This document shows, one piece after another, positions 48,559 through 59,218 of a stretch of DNA of 64,000 nt. The stretch's first letter is position 1; each line of letters starts with the position of its first letter. Below the pieces are notes generated by a model. It was not told where the DNA came from and did no database searches. It saw nothing but the letters and a program-made list of their open reading frames with translations. The translations under genes and the position numbers were made by a program. The DNA is from Artemisia argyi (taxonomy: Eukaryota > Streptophyta > Magnoliopsida > Asterales > Asteraceae), in contig CM060709.1 in assembly GCA_030686995.1 (NCBI GenBank), positions 307,601,857-307,665,856 of the forward strand, in the 5' to 3' direction.

Positions 48559-49312
48559 CCTTAGGTTTCTTGTTAAGATCAGATTTGGTGTTATCTTGAT
48601 GCTTACGCTTGCCCTTGTTGTCATTGTACTTGGTGGAGTTGTTATGCTCCACCATATTGACAACTGATGGACCAGTAGCAGTGCTACTCTTTGGCTTGTC
48701 AATGTCTTGAGCTTTGAGTGAGTCCTCAATGCGCAAGTGACTGCCCAACTCAACAAGAGTTAACTCCTCCTTCTTATGCTTAAGCATATGCTTAAACTCT
48801 TTCCAAGAGGGAGGTAGTTTATCGATGATACAAGAGACTGAAATAGCCTCATCCATGTTCATCTTGTGTTGTGTGAATCGACCAAGTATACTAAGAAGTT
48901 CATTGTATTGTTCCATGACAGGTCTAGAATCAACCATTTTGTAATTGTTAAAATTACTTACAAGGAACTTCTTACTTGATGCATCCTCAGCCATATACTT
49001 GGCTTCTAAGGAATCCCATAGTTCTTGAGAAGTTTCAACATTCTGATAAATATCAAATAGAGAATCAGACATACCATTGAGAATTAAACCTCTGCATATG
49101 TAGTCATCATTCTCCCACTTGCTCCTTGCCCTCATCTGATCCATAGTAGCATCATCTCCATGATCTTCTGGAATCTCAGTCGTGAGAACATACACCACAT
49201 TCATACTTGACAATAAGAAGTGCATCTTCTTTTGCCACCTTCTGAAATCAACACCTTCAAACTTTTCCAACTTGGAAAAGTTAGCAGCCATTTGTCTCAT
49301 AGCAGCAGCCAT
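48554..49312 (-). pseudogene. C1 gag, N-terminal 250 codons
   Basis: ATG at 49312-49310, only 27 bases inside the 5' LTR. Copia-type gag core: FSKLEKFEGVDFRRWQKKMH, MSDSLFDIYQNVETSQELWD, SWKEFKHMLKHKKEELTLVE. The frame is open until it meets L1; there NKKPKV would continue into TCWKCGKPGHF at 39091. No stop before the insertion. Confidence 0.93.
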
Positions 49313-49339
49313 TGATTATCACTAATAGTTTCTATTGAT
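49313..49339 (-). other. C1 short leader without usual tRNA primer site
   Basis: 27 bases between the LTR and gag ATG. No TGG-starting tRNA complement is present. It contains CAATAGAAACTATT, exactly complementary to AATAGTTTCTATTG on the same strand inside the LTR (49432-49445). Confidence 0.7.
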
Positions 49340-50029
49340 TGTTGGTTGTTATTTGTAAACAGTTCCTAGATTAGGGTTAAGATAATCAATAAAGGTACCG
49401 GATATTCACTTGAAATCGTGGTATCACTTTCCAATAGAAACTATTCGTCCCTATGCCTGGGTTACACGAATATCTCTATGGGATAAGACCAAGTGATGTT
49501 CTTGTTTTAGGCACAAACCAAGAACCAGATGCGTATTAAAGTGTTTAGGGTTTTTATGTTAATCGTATTGTAAAAACGTCTTCCCATGCAGAATGATGTG
49601 ACCTCTATTTATAATAGAGAATACTAAAAACCCTAGCCCATGGAATTATGTATAATTAACGGCCCATTAATTATATCATAATACTTTCCATAATAATAGG
49701 GATCAGTGGTTATCAGTGGAAACATTATCACTTGTAGTGGTAATGTTAACTCTATCAGTGGAAACAATAACCCTTGCAGTGGTAACGTAAACACATCAGT
49801 GGAAACACTAGCAGTAGAATGCCAACAGCAGAATCACACTATCAGCAGGATCATGCTGTCAGCAGAATCCTATCAGCAGGATCAGCTGTCAGCAGAATCT
49901 TATCAGCTGATTCAATACATAACCACTATTGAGTCAGGGGATTCAGTGACCAAATGGGTGTATACTCCATACCTCTAAACCCATTACCAGGTGTAAATTG
50001 ATCCCTCAAGAGCACTAAATTTTCCAACA
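49340..50029 (-). repeat. C1 5' LTR (690 bp)
   Basis: From TGTTGGTTG to TTTTCCAACA on the plus strand. TATA motif on the minus strand at about 49607-49613, with the short-repeat groups upstream of it on the element strand (about 49700-49905). Confidence 0.95.
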
Positions 50030-50174
50030 AAATGTCGATCATCGACCTTATTAGCGTCGGAGAAATTTGTGGTAGCAATGTTGATAGTATTAAAATCAAA
50101 GCAACTAAATATCGTATTTTCACCTTGAATACTATCAAAGTGTAACTCCAAGAATTTTAAACTTCTTTCTAGAT
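50030..50174 (-). pseudogene. Kinase exon preceding the N-lobe, cut by C1
   Basis: Starts after acceptor tacgtgtag and encodes LKFLELHFDSIQGEN, CFDFNTINIATTNFSDANK and VDDRHF, where C1 interrupts; the remaining PIIYK is at 34656-34636 before donor GTATCC. Where kinases have GxGxxG there is DDRHFP. Confidence 0.85.
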
Positions 50175-50253
50175 CTACACGTAACAAAAAAACAAGTCAT
50201 TAGATACGCAAATAGTATGGCATAGTAATTTTTTTGTCTGTTTATTTAAAATC

Positions 50254-51953
50254 GAGTAAATTACGCCGTTCATCCATGTGGTTTGCTCCAAATCACTACC
50301 GTAGTCCATGATCTTTTTTTTTTTTTTTTTTGCTTTTTTGATCCTTATGGTTTACATATTGCACGTTGTCGGTCCTTATCGCTAACTGTCGTTATATCCT
50401 CCGTTAGGAGACAATCGTCAAGTGGCAACGTTAGTCCATTAACCAAACGATCATTTGCAACGTTAGTTCTTTATACTAACGACCGTTACTAATTAACTCA
50501 AATTTGGCTTTCTTAAAAAAATTCTTTTCTACGCGGGTTTTATCGTTTTTGCCCGTTTTCATGCATTCGTCCATTTTTATACGTTTTCGTCCGTCTTTAT
50601 ACGTTTTCATCTGTTTTTCTTATGTTTTCATTCGTTTTTATACGTTTTCTTACGTGTCATACAGTTTTATCTGTCTTTATACATTTTTTTCCTGTTTTTC
50701 CCCCATTTCATGCGTTTTCTTACGTTTTCAACCGTTTTTATACGTTTTTGTCCATTTTTATACTTTTTTGTCCGTCTTTATACGTTTTCATACGTTTTTA
50801 AACGTTTCCGTCTCTCTTTATACGTTTTCTCCTGTTTTTCTTACGTTTTCATACGGTTTTATCCGTTTTTATACCTTTTCTTACGTTTTCATATGGTTTT
50901 ATCCGTTTTTATCTGTTTCTATACGTGTTCCTCCTATTTTTACACTTTTGTCCGTTTTTCTTACTTTTTCATCTGCTTGTATACGCTTTCATCCGTTTTT
51001 ATACGTTTTCATCCTTTTATATACATTTTCATCTGTTTTATAATTTTTCTTGCATTTTATTTGTTTTTATCTATTTTCATATGTTTTTATACATTTTTAT
51101 CCATTTTTATACGTTTTCACCTGTTTTTATACATATACAAATGGACAAAAATGTATAAAAACGGATAAAAATGTAAGAAAACGTATAGAAACATAAGAAA
51201 ACGGGTGAAAACATAAGAAAACAAGCGAAAACGGATGAAACCATATAAAAACGGATGAAAGCATATGAAAACGTAAGAAATACGGAGAAAAACGTAAAAA
51301 ACGGAGGAAAACGTATATATAAAAAAGTAGAAAAACGGATAAAACCAGATGACAATGTAAGAAAACGTATAAAAATGGATAAAAACGCATAAAAACGTAA
51401 GAAAAACATATGAAAACGTATAAAGACAGACAAAAAAGTATAAAAATGGACAAAAACGTATAAAAACAGACGAAAACGTAAGAAAACGCATGAAATGGGG
51501 AAAAACAGACAAGAACGTATAAAGACGGATAAAACAGTACGACAACGTAAGAAAACGTATAAAAACAAATGAAAACGTAAAAAAAACAGATGGAAACGTT
51601 TAAAGACGGACGAAAACATATAAAAACGGACGAAAACTAAGAAAATGCATGAAAACGGGCGAAAACGATAAAAACCGCGTAGAAAAGAATTTTTTTAAGA
51701 AACCCAAAATTTGAGTTAATTAGTAACGGTTGTTAGTATAAAGGACTAACGTTGCAAACAATCGTTTGGTTAATGGACTAACGTTGCCACTTGACGATTG
51801 TCTCCTAACGGAGAATATAACGGCAGTTAGCGATAAGGACTGACAGCGTGCAATATGTAAACCATAAGGATCAAAAAAACAAAAAAAAAAATAGATCAGA
51901 GACTACGGTAGTGATTTGGAGCAAACCACAGGAACGAACTGTGTAATTTACTC
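50254..51953. mobile_element. M1: fold-back element with long inverted repeats, Mutator-like 9-bp TSD
   Basis: Perfect duplications tttaaaatc at 50245-50253 and 51954-51962. The ends are inverted: GAGTAAATTAC...TGTGGTTTGCTCCAAATC on both sides. Outer arms of about 260 bp are single-copy sequence (including caagtggcaacgttagtcc); the inner arms are degenerate repeats related to TACGTTTTCATCCGTTTTTA, T-rich on the left and A-rich on the right, meeting near 51135. No transposase. The 9-bp duplication is typical of Mutator-like elements. It lies 80 bp upstream of a kinase splice acceptor, in an intron. Confidence 0.88.
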
Positions 51954-52602
51954 TTTAAAATCTATGTGAATTGCACATTATTTATACTAGATATAATACA
52001 CAAACACCTCTCTCTCTCTCCAATAAATGTACAAAGAAATACTACACACAAATACCCTCTCTCCATTAAATGTTGCAATAGTCTTAAAATTAAGACATAT
52101 AATATATTAAGCTTTTGGTACAAATCAATTAAACCCGCATTTAAAAAATTTTAAATTAAGAATACAACATGTGACAACCGGCAATTTAGGGAGCTATTTT
52201 GAAAAACCCGCATTACGTTAAAGTTCGTTTATAATTTTTATTTGAAATTTTTATTCATAACGAACTTGTAAGACCAATTTTATGGATAATTATATTTTAT
52301 GTTGTTATGGAATTTGTGAATTATCTTAATAATTCATTATGGAAATTTACGTGATGATGTATTCTTAAAATTCTCACTGGTACTACGTTGACTCCGGCAC
52401 TAGGTTTACCTAACGGGAAATTTTATGAATTGTTTTTACGAGTCCGATGATATTTAACTAATTACGGGATGTCTTTCGGGAGATATTGAAGTTTGAAATG
52501 AGTTCGGGTTTCGGGCCGCATGTTTTACATTTACCCACTTTACCCACTCAACACAACTAGTAATATTATTATTACTAATATTATCATTATCATTATTATT
52601 AT

Positions 52603-52648
<46 letters not shown>

Positions 52649-53134
52649 GAGTAAACCACAAAATTGGTCCCTTGTGGTCCGGTTTTCACACAAACACACC
52701 AACACTCATCCTCACTTCTCTCTCTCTCATTTTATCCCTTCCCCCTCAACCCTAGCCGCCGATTAATTATCCGGCCGCCACCACTTCACCGCCGACCACC
52801 ACTACAAACCACCACCATTTTCGTGATCCCCACCATCGAATCTCCTAGATCCGCCCCTACACGCGCCTTATTACACCATTTTCATCACGAATCATCACCT
52901 TATTTCACCACCAATCGGTTATTATTGAAGTATTATACGATTTGGAGCTTTTTGTTCGAAGGTGAGGCGAGTGTAACTCGCGTTTTTATTAAAACGTGAC
53001 CCTTGGTCATGATGGGTTTAGATCCGAACGGGTTTTCACCCAAAAAAGGGAATAACACTTATGGGTTTTTATTGGAAACTCGATTTTATAAAATGGTTTG
53101 GTATCCGGGTTGTTATCCGTGGGTTTGGCTCGAA

Positions 53135-53802
53135 CCGTGAGTCCACGACTCACGGCTTGGATATTGACTCGAGCCGTGGTGCTCGTTTTCTTGTTATTTT
53201 TGAGCCGTGGTTTGGCTCTTGGTATCTTTGATCTCGTTGGTATATTTGGTTCGACTCTTGTGAGTCGCGGCTCGAAGCCGTGTTATTGTTGTTGTTGCCG
53301 AGACCCTTTTTGGTCGAATGGGTATTTTTGAGTGCTCCTTGGAGCCATTTTGTGACCCTTGATACTTGGTTCGAGCCCTCTTGGCTCGTGGTATTTAACG
53401 CGACCCAGTCGAGTCGTGTAGGCTTGGGTGTGGCTTGGTAAACCAACCCGAGCGTGACCTTGCTTATTTTGTTTCTTGATTGTTAACTTGGTTTGATATT
53501 GGTTTTATTATTAGTTGGTTGGTTGCTTCATTTCTTGGCCGAATACATGTGGGTCGAGACCATGTTTGGTCTCGACATTGGATATGGGATATTGATATTG
53601 TGAAGTGTTGACGAAATGTGTTATTGGGGACCGATTGTGAGACGGTCACTTAGATTGACGGAGATAGGTTAGTCGGGTGCCGTAGTCAGACCCTATTGTT
53701 GTAGCACGTGGATTGGGATTGTGTTGGACGGAGATGTATTGATTTTTATGACTATTGCTTATTACTTTGGACTTGGACAATGAGCCGAGAGTCATGACTC
53801 GG
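53135..53802. other. Hairpin-rich module in T2 5' LTR
   Basis: Perfect inverted repeats at 53135-53155 (arms CCGTGAGTC), 53252-53267 (CGACTC), 53268-53280 (CGGCT), 53372-53388 (CGAGCC), 53553-53576 (GTCGAGACCA, 4-base loop) and 53785-53802 (containing GAGTCATGACTC). Repeated in the 3' LTR from about 63212. Confidence 0.7.
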
Positions 53803-54997
53803 ACATGTGACCATTTCGTATGACTCGATAACTATTTACAATTAAAACAAATAATAAAACTCGTAATAATAATTATTGGTAATATAAACGTTTATATGAA
53901 TATATAGACGTGAATAACGGATATATAATTGTATAAACGCGTATATTAATAATAATAAAAATCACGAGTCATATTATAAATAATACGACTAAATAAATAT
54001 TAGGCTACGAGAGTAGCGTAATATTATTGGAAGTATTATTATAAAAACATGATTATAAAACGAGAAACTCTCGACAATTACTAAATATTAAATAAAATGT
54101 CATTTTATATATATAACGAGTAAACCTATCGAGTTATGTGGAGTCGTGGTCACTCGAGTTCAGGTAAGTTTTATTTGTGACTTTCGTGTTGTCACGGATA
54201 TATGACGATTAATATAAGCGTTTTCTATAACTAAATAACTATTTAACCGAAAGGTTGAACCGGGTTATTTGGCTATACGAAATGAGTATATTAATGGGCA
54301 TCGTATCCTACGACGCCCATAGGTTGTGGTATATGTAAAGGGTAATAAATTGCGTATATATATATATATATATATATATCGGGAAATCTGGCCAATTTGA
54401 CGATGTATATAAGGAATTTAAACTACGATATATACCATATAGTATTTATGTGCTATGTGCTTTAGGATTGGGTGTAATCTTGGAACGGTATGTTACGTAA
54501 ATAAATATGAGGATTATCAAATCGACAGATTTGATAAACTTTGGTGATTTATTTAGATGATATATTGGGCTAATATTAGATCCATAGTTTATTTTATTAT
54601 TCTTTTGTGTGACCTTTTGGTTTGTTTTGTGTCGACCCACCACCCGTACGGATACCAAACGTAAATACACCAAACTCTTACGAAATGGATTTTCGGAAAA
54701 TAAAACGGATTACGTCCGGGTTTGGGAATATTTTGAATTTGAGGAAATGATTTCTGAACGAGTTGATATTGTTAGGTCGTGCTGAGTCCGTAGTTGCCGT
54801 CTTGTGAGTTACTATACATCTTACTTCTACCGACTTCTTCTTGCTGTTTTCTGGACTTGAGGTGAGTCATAGCCCCACTTTTTAATCTTGAACTATGTTT
54901 TCAATACTTGGGGTGAGAAACGTGCAAATTATTTTATGTGGACTATTATCGCTTCTATATTCTTTCTAAAACTTGCTATGCGTATGGACTAGGATGT

Positions 54998-55198
54998 ATT
55001 GTCAGCTTTAGTCACACATTTTTGTGTGTACTATTCAAGGTTGGCTTATTTGGTTATTGGTGAATTGTCAACTTTAGTCACATAGTTTTTGTGTGTACTA
55101 TTCAAGGTTGACTTATTTGGATATTGGTGAATTGTCAACTTTAGTCACATAGTTTCGTGTGTACTATTCAAGGTTGGCTTATTTAGATACTATAGTGT
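54998..55198. repeat. Three 66-67 bp tandem units in T2 LTR
   Basis: Units begin attgtca(g/a)ctttagtcaca at 54998, 55064 and 55131; T1 has two units. Confidence 0.9.
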
Positions 55199-55709
55199 GC
55201 ACCTATAGGTTATTAATACTTCGGAGGTTATCCGAGTATTTATGATATTGTGGGGGTTACCCGAATATCTATGATGGAGCGGAGGGTATCCGCAGGCTTT
55301 TAGCGAATCCTTAGTCTAGCTAGCAAGCGTTTTGCGTATATGTCCACTATATTGTTAGATGAATTTAAACCTATGATCTCACCAGCGAAAGCTGACTTTT
55401 AGCACGTTTTCTCAGGTAATTAAGTGATGATATGGATGCATGGATTGGATGGCTCGGCTAAGGCTCCTGGTTTACGGATCTATTTTTCTAAACTCTGATA
55501 TTGAATTATGGACCTACTGTTATTTTATTTTGGGCCTGACTCTGAATGATGTTGGGATAAATGTAAATTTTAAAACCCCGTTTTGGTCGCGTTTTTATTA
55601 TGTTTACTTTATCTCGTTCTATTATGTCTTGTGTTGGATACCAATCCCCGTAGTACCCCGAAAGCTTGTTGAGTCTTCCGCTGTATCAAATTTTGGGGGT
55701 GTTACAGAT

Positions 55710-55726
55710 TGATATCAGAGCCAAGG
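55710..55726 (+). other. T2 tRNA primer-binding site
   Basis: TGATATCAGAGCCAAGG, three bases after the LTR; one base off the initiator-methionine tRNA complement TGGTATCAGAGC. Confidence 0.85.
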
Positions 55727-56100
55727 TTATAGAGAACTAGGTAAATAAACACCTAAACTATAACCGAATTTTTATAGAAAATGATCCTTGACCACTGCCC
55801 GCCAGCCCGCCAAGCCAAAGCATCTTCTATTATTTTGAGGTATTATGAGATATTTGAGATGATTGTTAGATATGGAATTTCTTGAGATGATTTGAGGTTT
55901 ATGGATTTAGTAATAAGATGGCGTTTCGAGGAATTATATGGTCTAATTGTTTTATAAACGTTTTAGTAATGCGGTATTTGAAACTCTTTATTGAGATTAT
56001 ATTATTGAATTATTTGATGAGGATTTTTGGTATGGTATTTTGAGTTGTGATTTAGTTGTTTTGAAACACTTACACCTACCCTACGCCGTTGTCACAGACC
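55727..56100 (+). other. T2 5' leader
   Basis: About 375 bp untranslated leader, matching T1 19939-20323. No other feature. Confidence 0.6.
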
Positions 56101-57173
56101 ATGGCCTCCCATATGCCCGATGTTGTCGAGGATATTCTTACTGCACTGGTATTACCAGCACAGTTCACTATGGCATCTGATGATCCTTACCAGATTGCCA
56201 TGCTTTCAGCTACTGTGCCGCAGACAGCTTCTACTTCAGCACCACCTGCTGCATCTACGCAGGGACCCTCATCTTCTCTAGGGCTCCCTGGTACATCGAG
56301 GAAGCTTACTCTTCATCAGGCTTTGGCTCGTGTGGCCCCGCGCTTTGCCCACCGAGCTACGGCACGTATGTCGGTACGCCCTACTCCATCACCTTTACAG
56401 ATTGATGCTCACTCTCTCCTGTCAGAGGCGCCACCCACATCATTGCGTCGTCATCCTAGATCACCTACCACATCTCCACATGGTTCACCTGTTAGGAGAC
56501 GACGATTGATGAGGTACTCTTCCGAGGAGGAGGAGGTGGAGTACGAGGGTGAGGATGAGGCTGATGACCCTGAGGAGGAGGATGACCCTCAGGAGGCTGA
56601 GCAGGGTGATGATGATGACACAGAGGAGGAGGATGACCCTCAGGAGGATGAGATGCCTGATGATGATGATGTGTTAGTACCACCAGCTCAGGCTGAGGAG
56701 CCTGATTCACCTGATCATCCATTTTTGGTTGAATTGCCACCTGGTAGTCCCGATGAGTCAGATGCATCTTCTGAGGTTTCTGCTGAGCATGCAGAGTTAG
56801 GTGAGATTGGCAGGTTATGGGCTCAGATTACTGAGCTTGGTGAGAGAGTTGCACGTATATCTGATCGACTTGAGAGGGTATTGGAGAGTTCATAGCGGAT
56901 CTGAGAGTTGATATGACTGTGGTTGTGGGCAGGACTATTGAGATGAGGAGAGTTTTGATGGAGGTTCACGAGCATATCGATAGTTTGCAGCGAGGTTTTG
57001 TTACTGCTCGAGAGGCCGACCGCAAGCTATGGCAAAGGAATGCCGAGCTGGAGAAGGAGGTGGCTGACCTCAAGAGAGACCGAGACACCCATAGCGTGGA
57101 GCTAGGATCTTTGTGGAGAGATCTTGATGGCTTGAGGCAGGAGTTTAGGAGCCTCCGCCAGCAGCGTGGCTAG
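56101..57173 (+). pseudogene. T2 extra ORF upstream of gag: acidic, coiled-coil protein
   Basis: ATG at 56101 (MASHMPDVVEDI). About 357 codons: Ala/Ser/Thr/Pro-rich N-terminus with PSSSLGLPGTSR, basic SPVRRRRLMRYSS, a tract of about 60 mostly Asp/Glu residues, and a C-terminal coiled coil (IGRLWAQITELGERVARI; ADRKLWQRNAELEKEVADL). A single T is missing near 56881 relative to T1, shifting the frame, after which the T1-like frame resumes at 56913 and ends in TAG at 57171-57173. No known retroelement domain recognised. Its presence in both copies with the same boundaries argues that it belongs to the family rather than being a chance capture. Confidence 0.72.
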
Positions 57174-57529
57174 TTGCTTGGGTCATGTGGTCTTGTTGCT
57201 TTCTACCCGAGGAGTGTTCGGCTAGAAAAGCTAGTTATCATGTTTTGATGTATTTTGTTCAGTATTCGTCTCGTTTGGAACGATTAGTATGTTTTGTGTT
57301 TTCCAGTAATTGGAACGATGTTAGATCTCTATTGTATGGTTGATGGTTATTAATATATGGTATTATGTGATTTTGGGTATTATGGAAATTGAGTCCCTAT
57401 TCGCTTTATTGATGTTATGTGGTGTATTGTTGCTATTCTTTCCATGACTTGGCTTCGTTGAATTACTTTTGTTGAGCATATTGATAAGTTCTATTGGAGA
57501 CTCATGAACTTGTATGATGTGTCAGATCA
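57174..57529 (+). other. T2 spacer between extra ORF and gag
   Basis: 356 bp, same length and sequence type as in T1. Nothing recognisable. Confidence 0.6.
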
Positions 57530-58645
57530 ATGGCCCCACGACGAAACCCTGTTAGAGCTACCAGAACTGGTCCTGCAGCGACTACCCCTGGTCGTCGAGG
57601 ACGCTGACCTACTCGAAATGTTGAAACCCCTACTCCTGACAACCTGGACACTACTAACCGCAACAACAGGAATCAAAATGTTGATGTTCAGGGAGACAAT
57701 GATCATGTTCCACTTAATGCACCTACTGTGGATCAAGCAATGATCAATCAACTTGTGGAGCAAAGAGTTGCTGAACTACTAGCTGAGTCAAATCATTCCA
57801 ACAATTCTGCTGGAACTTTTCCACCTGTTCGTGCTAATGGATGTCAATACAAGGAGTTCAAGATTTGTGGACCCATTGAGTTTGGTGGAACTGAAGGAGT
57901 GGTTTACTTGGTTAGATGGATTGAGAAGACTGAGTCAGTGTTCAATGTCAGTGGTTGTGCGGAGAATGCGAAGGTAAAGTTTGCTTCTTTTACTTTCAAG
58001 GATGAGGCTTTAACTTGGTAGAACAATTACCAAAATTCCGCTGGGAGTGATGTATCTTATGCCATGACTTGGGAGCAATTTAAGTCTCTGCTGATTCAGA
58101 CTTATTGCCCAAGGAATGAGGTTAAGAAGCTAGAGATTGAGTTTTGGAACTACAAGGTGAAAGGTAATGATATGGCGACTTACAATCGTCGTTATCAGGA
58201 GTTGGCCTTGCTTTGCCCAGATATGGTAAAAACTGAGACTCAAAAGATCGAGAGGTATACTGATGGGTTGCCTGTGGCTACAAGGAATGATGTGATTTCT
58301 GCTAGGCCTGCAAACATCCATGAGGCAATCACAATTGCTCAACAACTTATGGATTCGTTGGAGTTGGAAAGAGCTAATAAGGAGAAGAATGGAAAGAGAA
58401 AGAGAGACCAGCACTCTAAGGGTAATGATCACCGAAGCAAGAGACAAGCTAAGGCTTATGCTATTGGGAATGGAGATAAGAAGAACCAGAACGGTGATGC
58501 ACCCAAGTGTGGTCGTTGCCATCAGCATCATACTGGATGGTGTAGTGTGAAATGCCAGAACTACTCAAGGAAAGGACATACAGCTAAGGATTGTAGAGCT
58601 CGACCTCTTGCTATGGTTCAAGCTGCTCCTGAGATGAGAAATAAG
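57530..58645 (+). pseudogene. T2 gag
   Basis: ATG 57530 is in the frame of all downstream pol. Basic N-terminus with TTPGRRGR, broken by TGA at 57605-57607 (CGA in T1), then VDQAMINQLVEQRVAELL and FKICGPIEFGG; a TAG at 58019-58021 replaces TGG. The core EQFKSLLIQTYCPRNEVKKL follows, then a Lys/Arg-rich tail and the first knuckle, where CQNC of T1 is CQNY, losing one zinc ligand. Confidence 0.92.
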
Positions 58646-59218
58646 GCAGACGTTACTTGTTATGGGTGTGGAAAGAAGGGACACTATAGGAATGAGTGTA
58701 GAGAATCGTGGAACCAAGGAAATCAAGGCTCGGGTGGTAATGGGTATAATCATGGAAACCGTGGAGCTGGGGGAAACCGTGGACGACAAGATAACGGGGA
58801 CCAACGTGTGGAAGCTGGAGCTACTCAAGGAAGAGTGTATGCACTCGGGAACGAGAGAGGAGAAGATCCGAACGTCGTTACTGGTACGTTCCTTCTCAAT
58901 AATCGTTATGCTTCCATACTATTTGATACTGGTGCCGATAGAAGTTTTGTGTCCACTACGTTTGCACCCTTACTAGAGAAACCCCTGATGGCCTTAGGAA
59001 TTGTATATGATATAGAGTTAGTAAATGGGAATATAGAAAGGATTAATACCATCATTCGCGGTTGCACGTTAAATTTCTTGAACCACCCTTTCAACATAGA
59101 TCTTCTACCCGTCACGTTAGGAAGTTTCGATGTCATCATTGGTATGGATTGGTTGTCGAAGTATCGTGCTCACATACTTTGCGACGAGAAGATCGTGCGT
59201 GTACCTTACGGAAAGTAA
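58646..59218 (+). pseudogene. T2 CCHC knuckle and aspartic protease
   Basis: [14 protein letters not shown], a Gly/Asn-rich linker, then [15 protein letters not shown] (active site) and [22 protein letters not shown] at 59216-59218 replaces GAA of T1. Confidence 0.92.

Larger units (their letters stand above)
34657..50029 (-). mobile_element. C1: Ty1/copia LTR retrotransposon, split by L1
   Basis: LTRs 34657-35313 (657 bp) and 49340-50029 (690 bp), starting TGTTGG and ending CCAACA, with perfect duplications aaatg at 34652-34656 and 50030-50034. Domain order on the minus strand is gag, protease, integrase, RT, RNase H, which defines copia. L1 is inserted in gag, just before the zinc knuckle. 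Three in-frame stops and one frameshift kill pol. The target is a kinase exon. The clade is probably near Tork/TAR, not settled by eye. Confidence 0.95.
25344..50174 (-). pseudogene. Receptor-like protein kinase gene, kinase-domain exons, split by nested retrotransposons
   Basis: Five minus-strand coding exons can be joined through GT/AG splice sites with matching phase: 50174-50030 plus 34656-34636, 34551-34341, 34184-33950, 33739-33733 plus 26009-25858, and 25697-25344. Together they cover the end of the juxtamembrane region to the C-terminus. Family marks are CFDFNTINIATTNFSDANK before the kinase, IIHCDVKPGNILLDE (catalytic loop, non-RD), GYIAPEY, CDVYSFGILVLE and DNRPTMEEVV. Extracellular and membrane exons would lie further right, beyond the window or displaced by T2. 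C1 and G1 sit in exons. Unusually the glycine loop, the VAIK lysine and the DFG aspartate are all altered, as described under findings. It most resembles cysteine-rich/DUF26-type receptor kinases, but the diagnostic ectodomain is missing. Confidence 0.85.
52170..55706 (+). repeat. T2 5' LTR (3537 bp)
   Basis: TGTGACAACC to GGGTGTTACA. Holds an AAT run (about 52604-52644), the hairpin module (53135-53802) and three 66-67 bp tandem units (about 54998-55198). Confidence 0.95.

Noticed and set aside
50504..51619. Overlapping Phe/Tyr/Val-rich frames on both strands
   Set aside because: Low-complexity translations of the fold-back repeat arms, resembling membrane proteins only by composition.
52664..52999. 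111-codon frame conserved in both T2 LTRs (also 62741-63076)
   Set aside because: Identical because LTRs are copies of each other; composition is that of a CT/CAC-rich LTR segment and there is no known domain.
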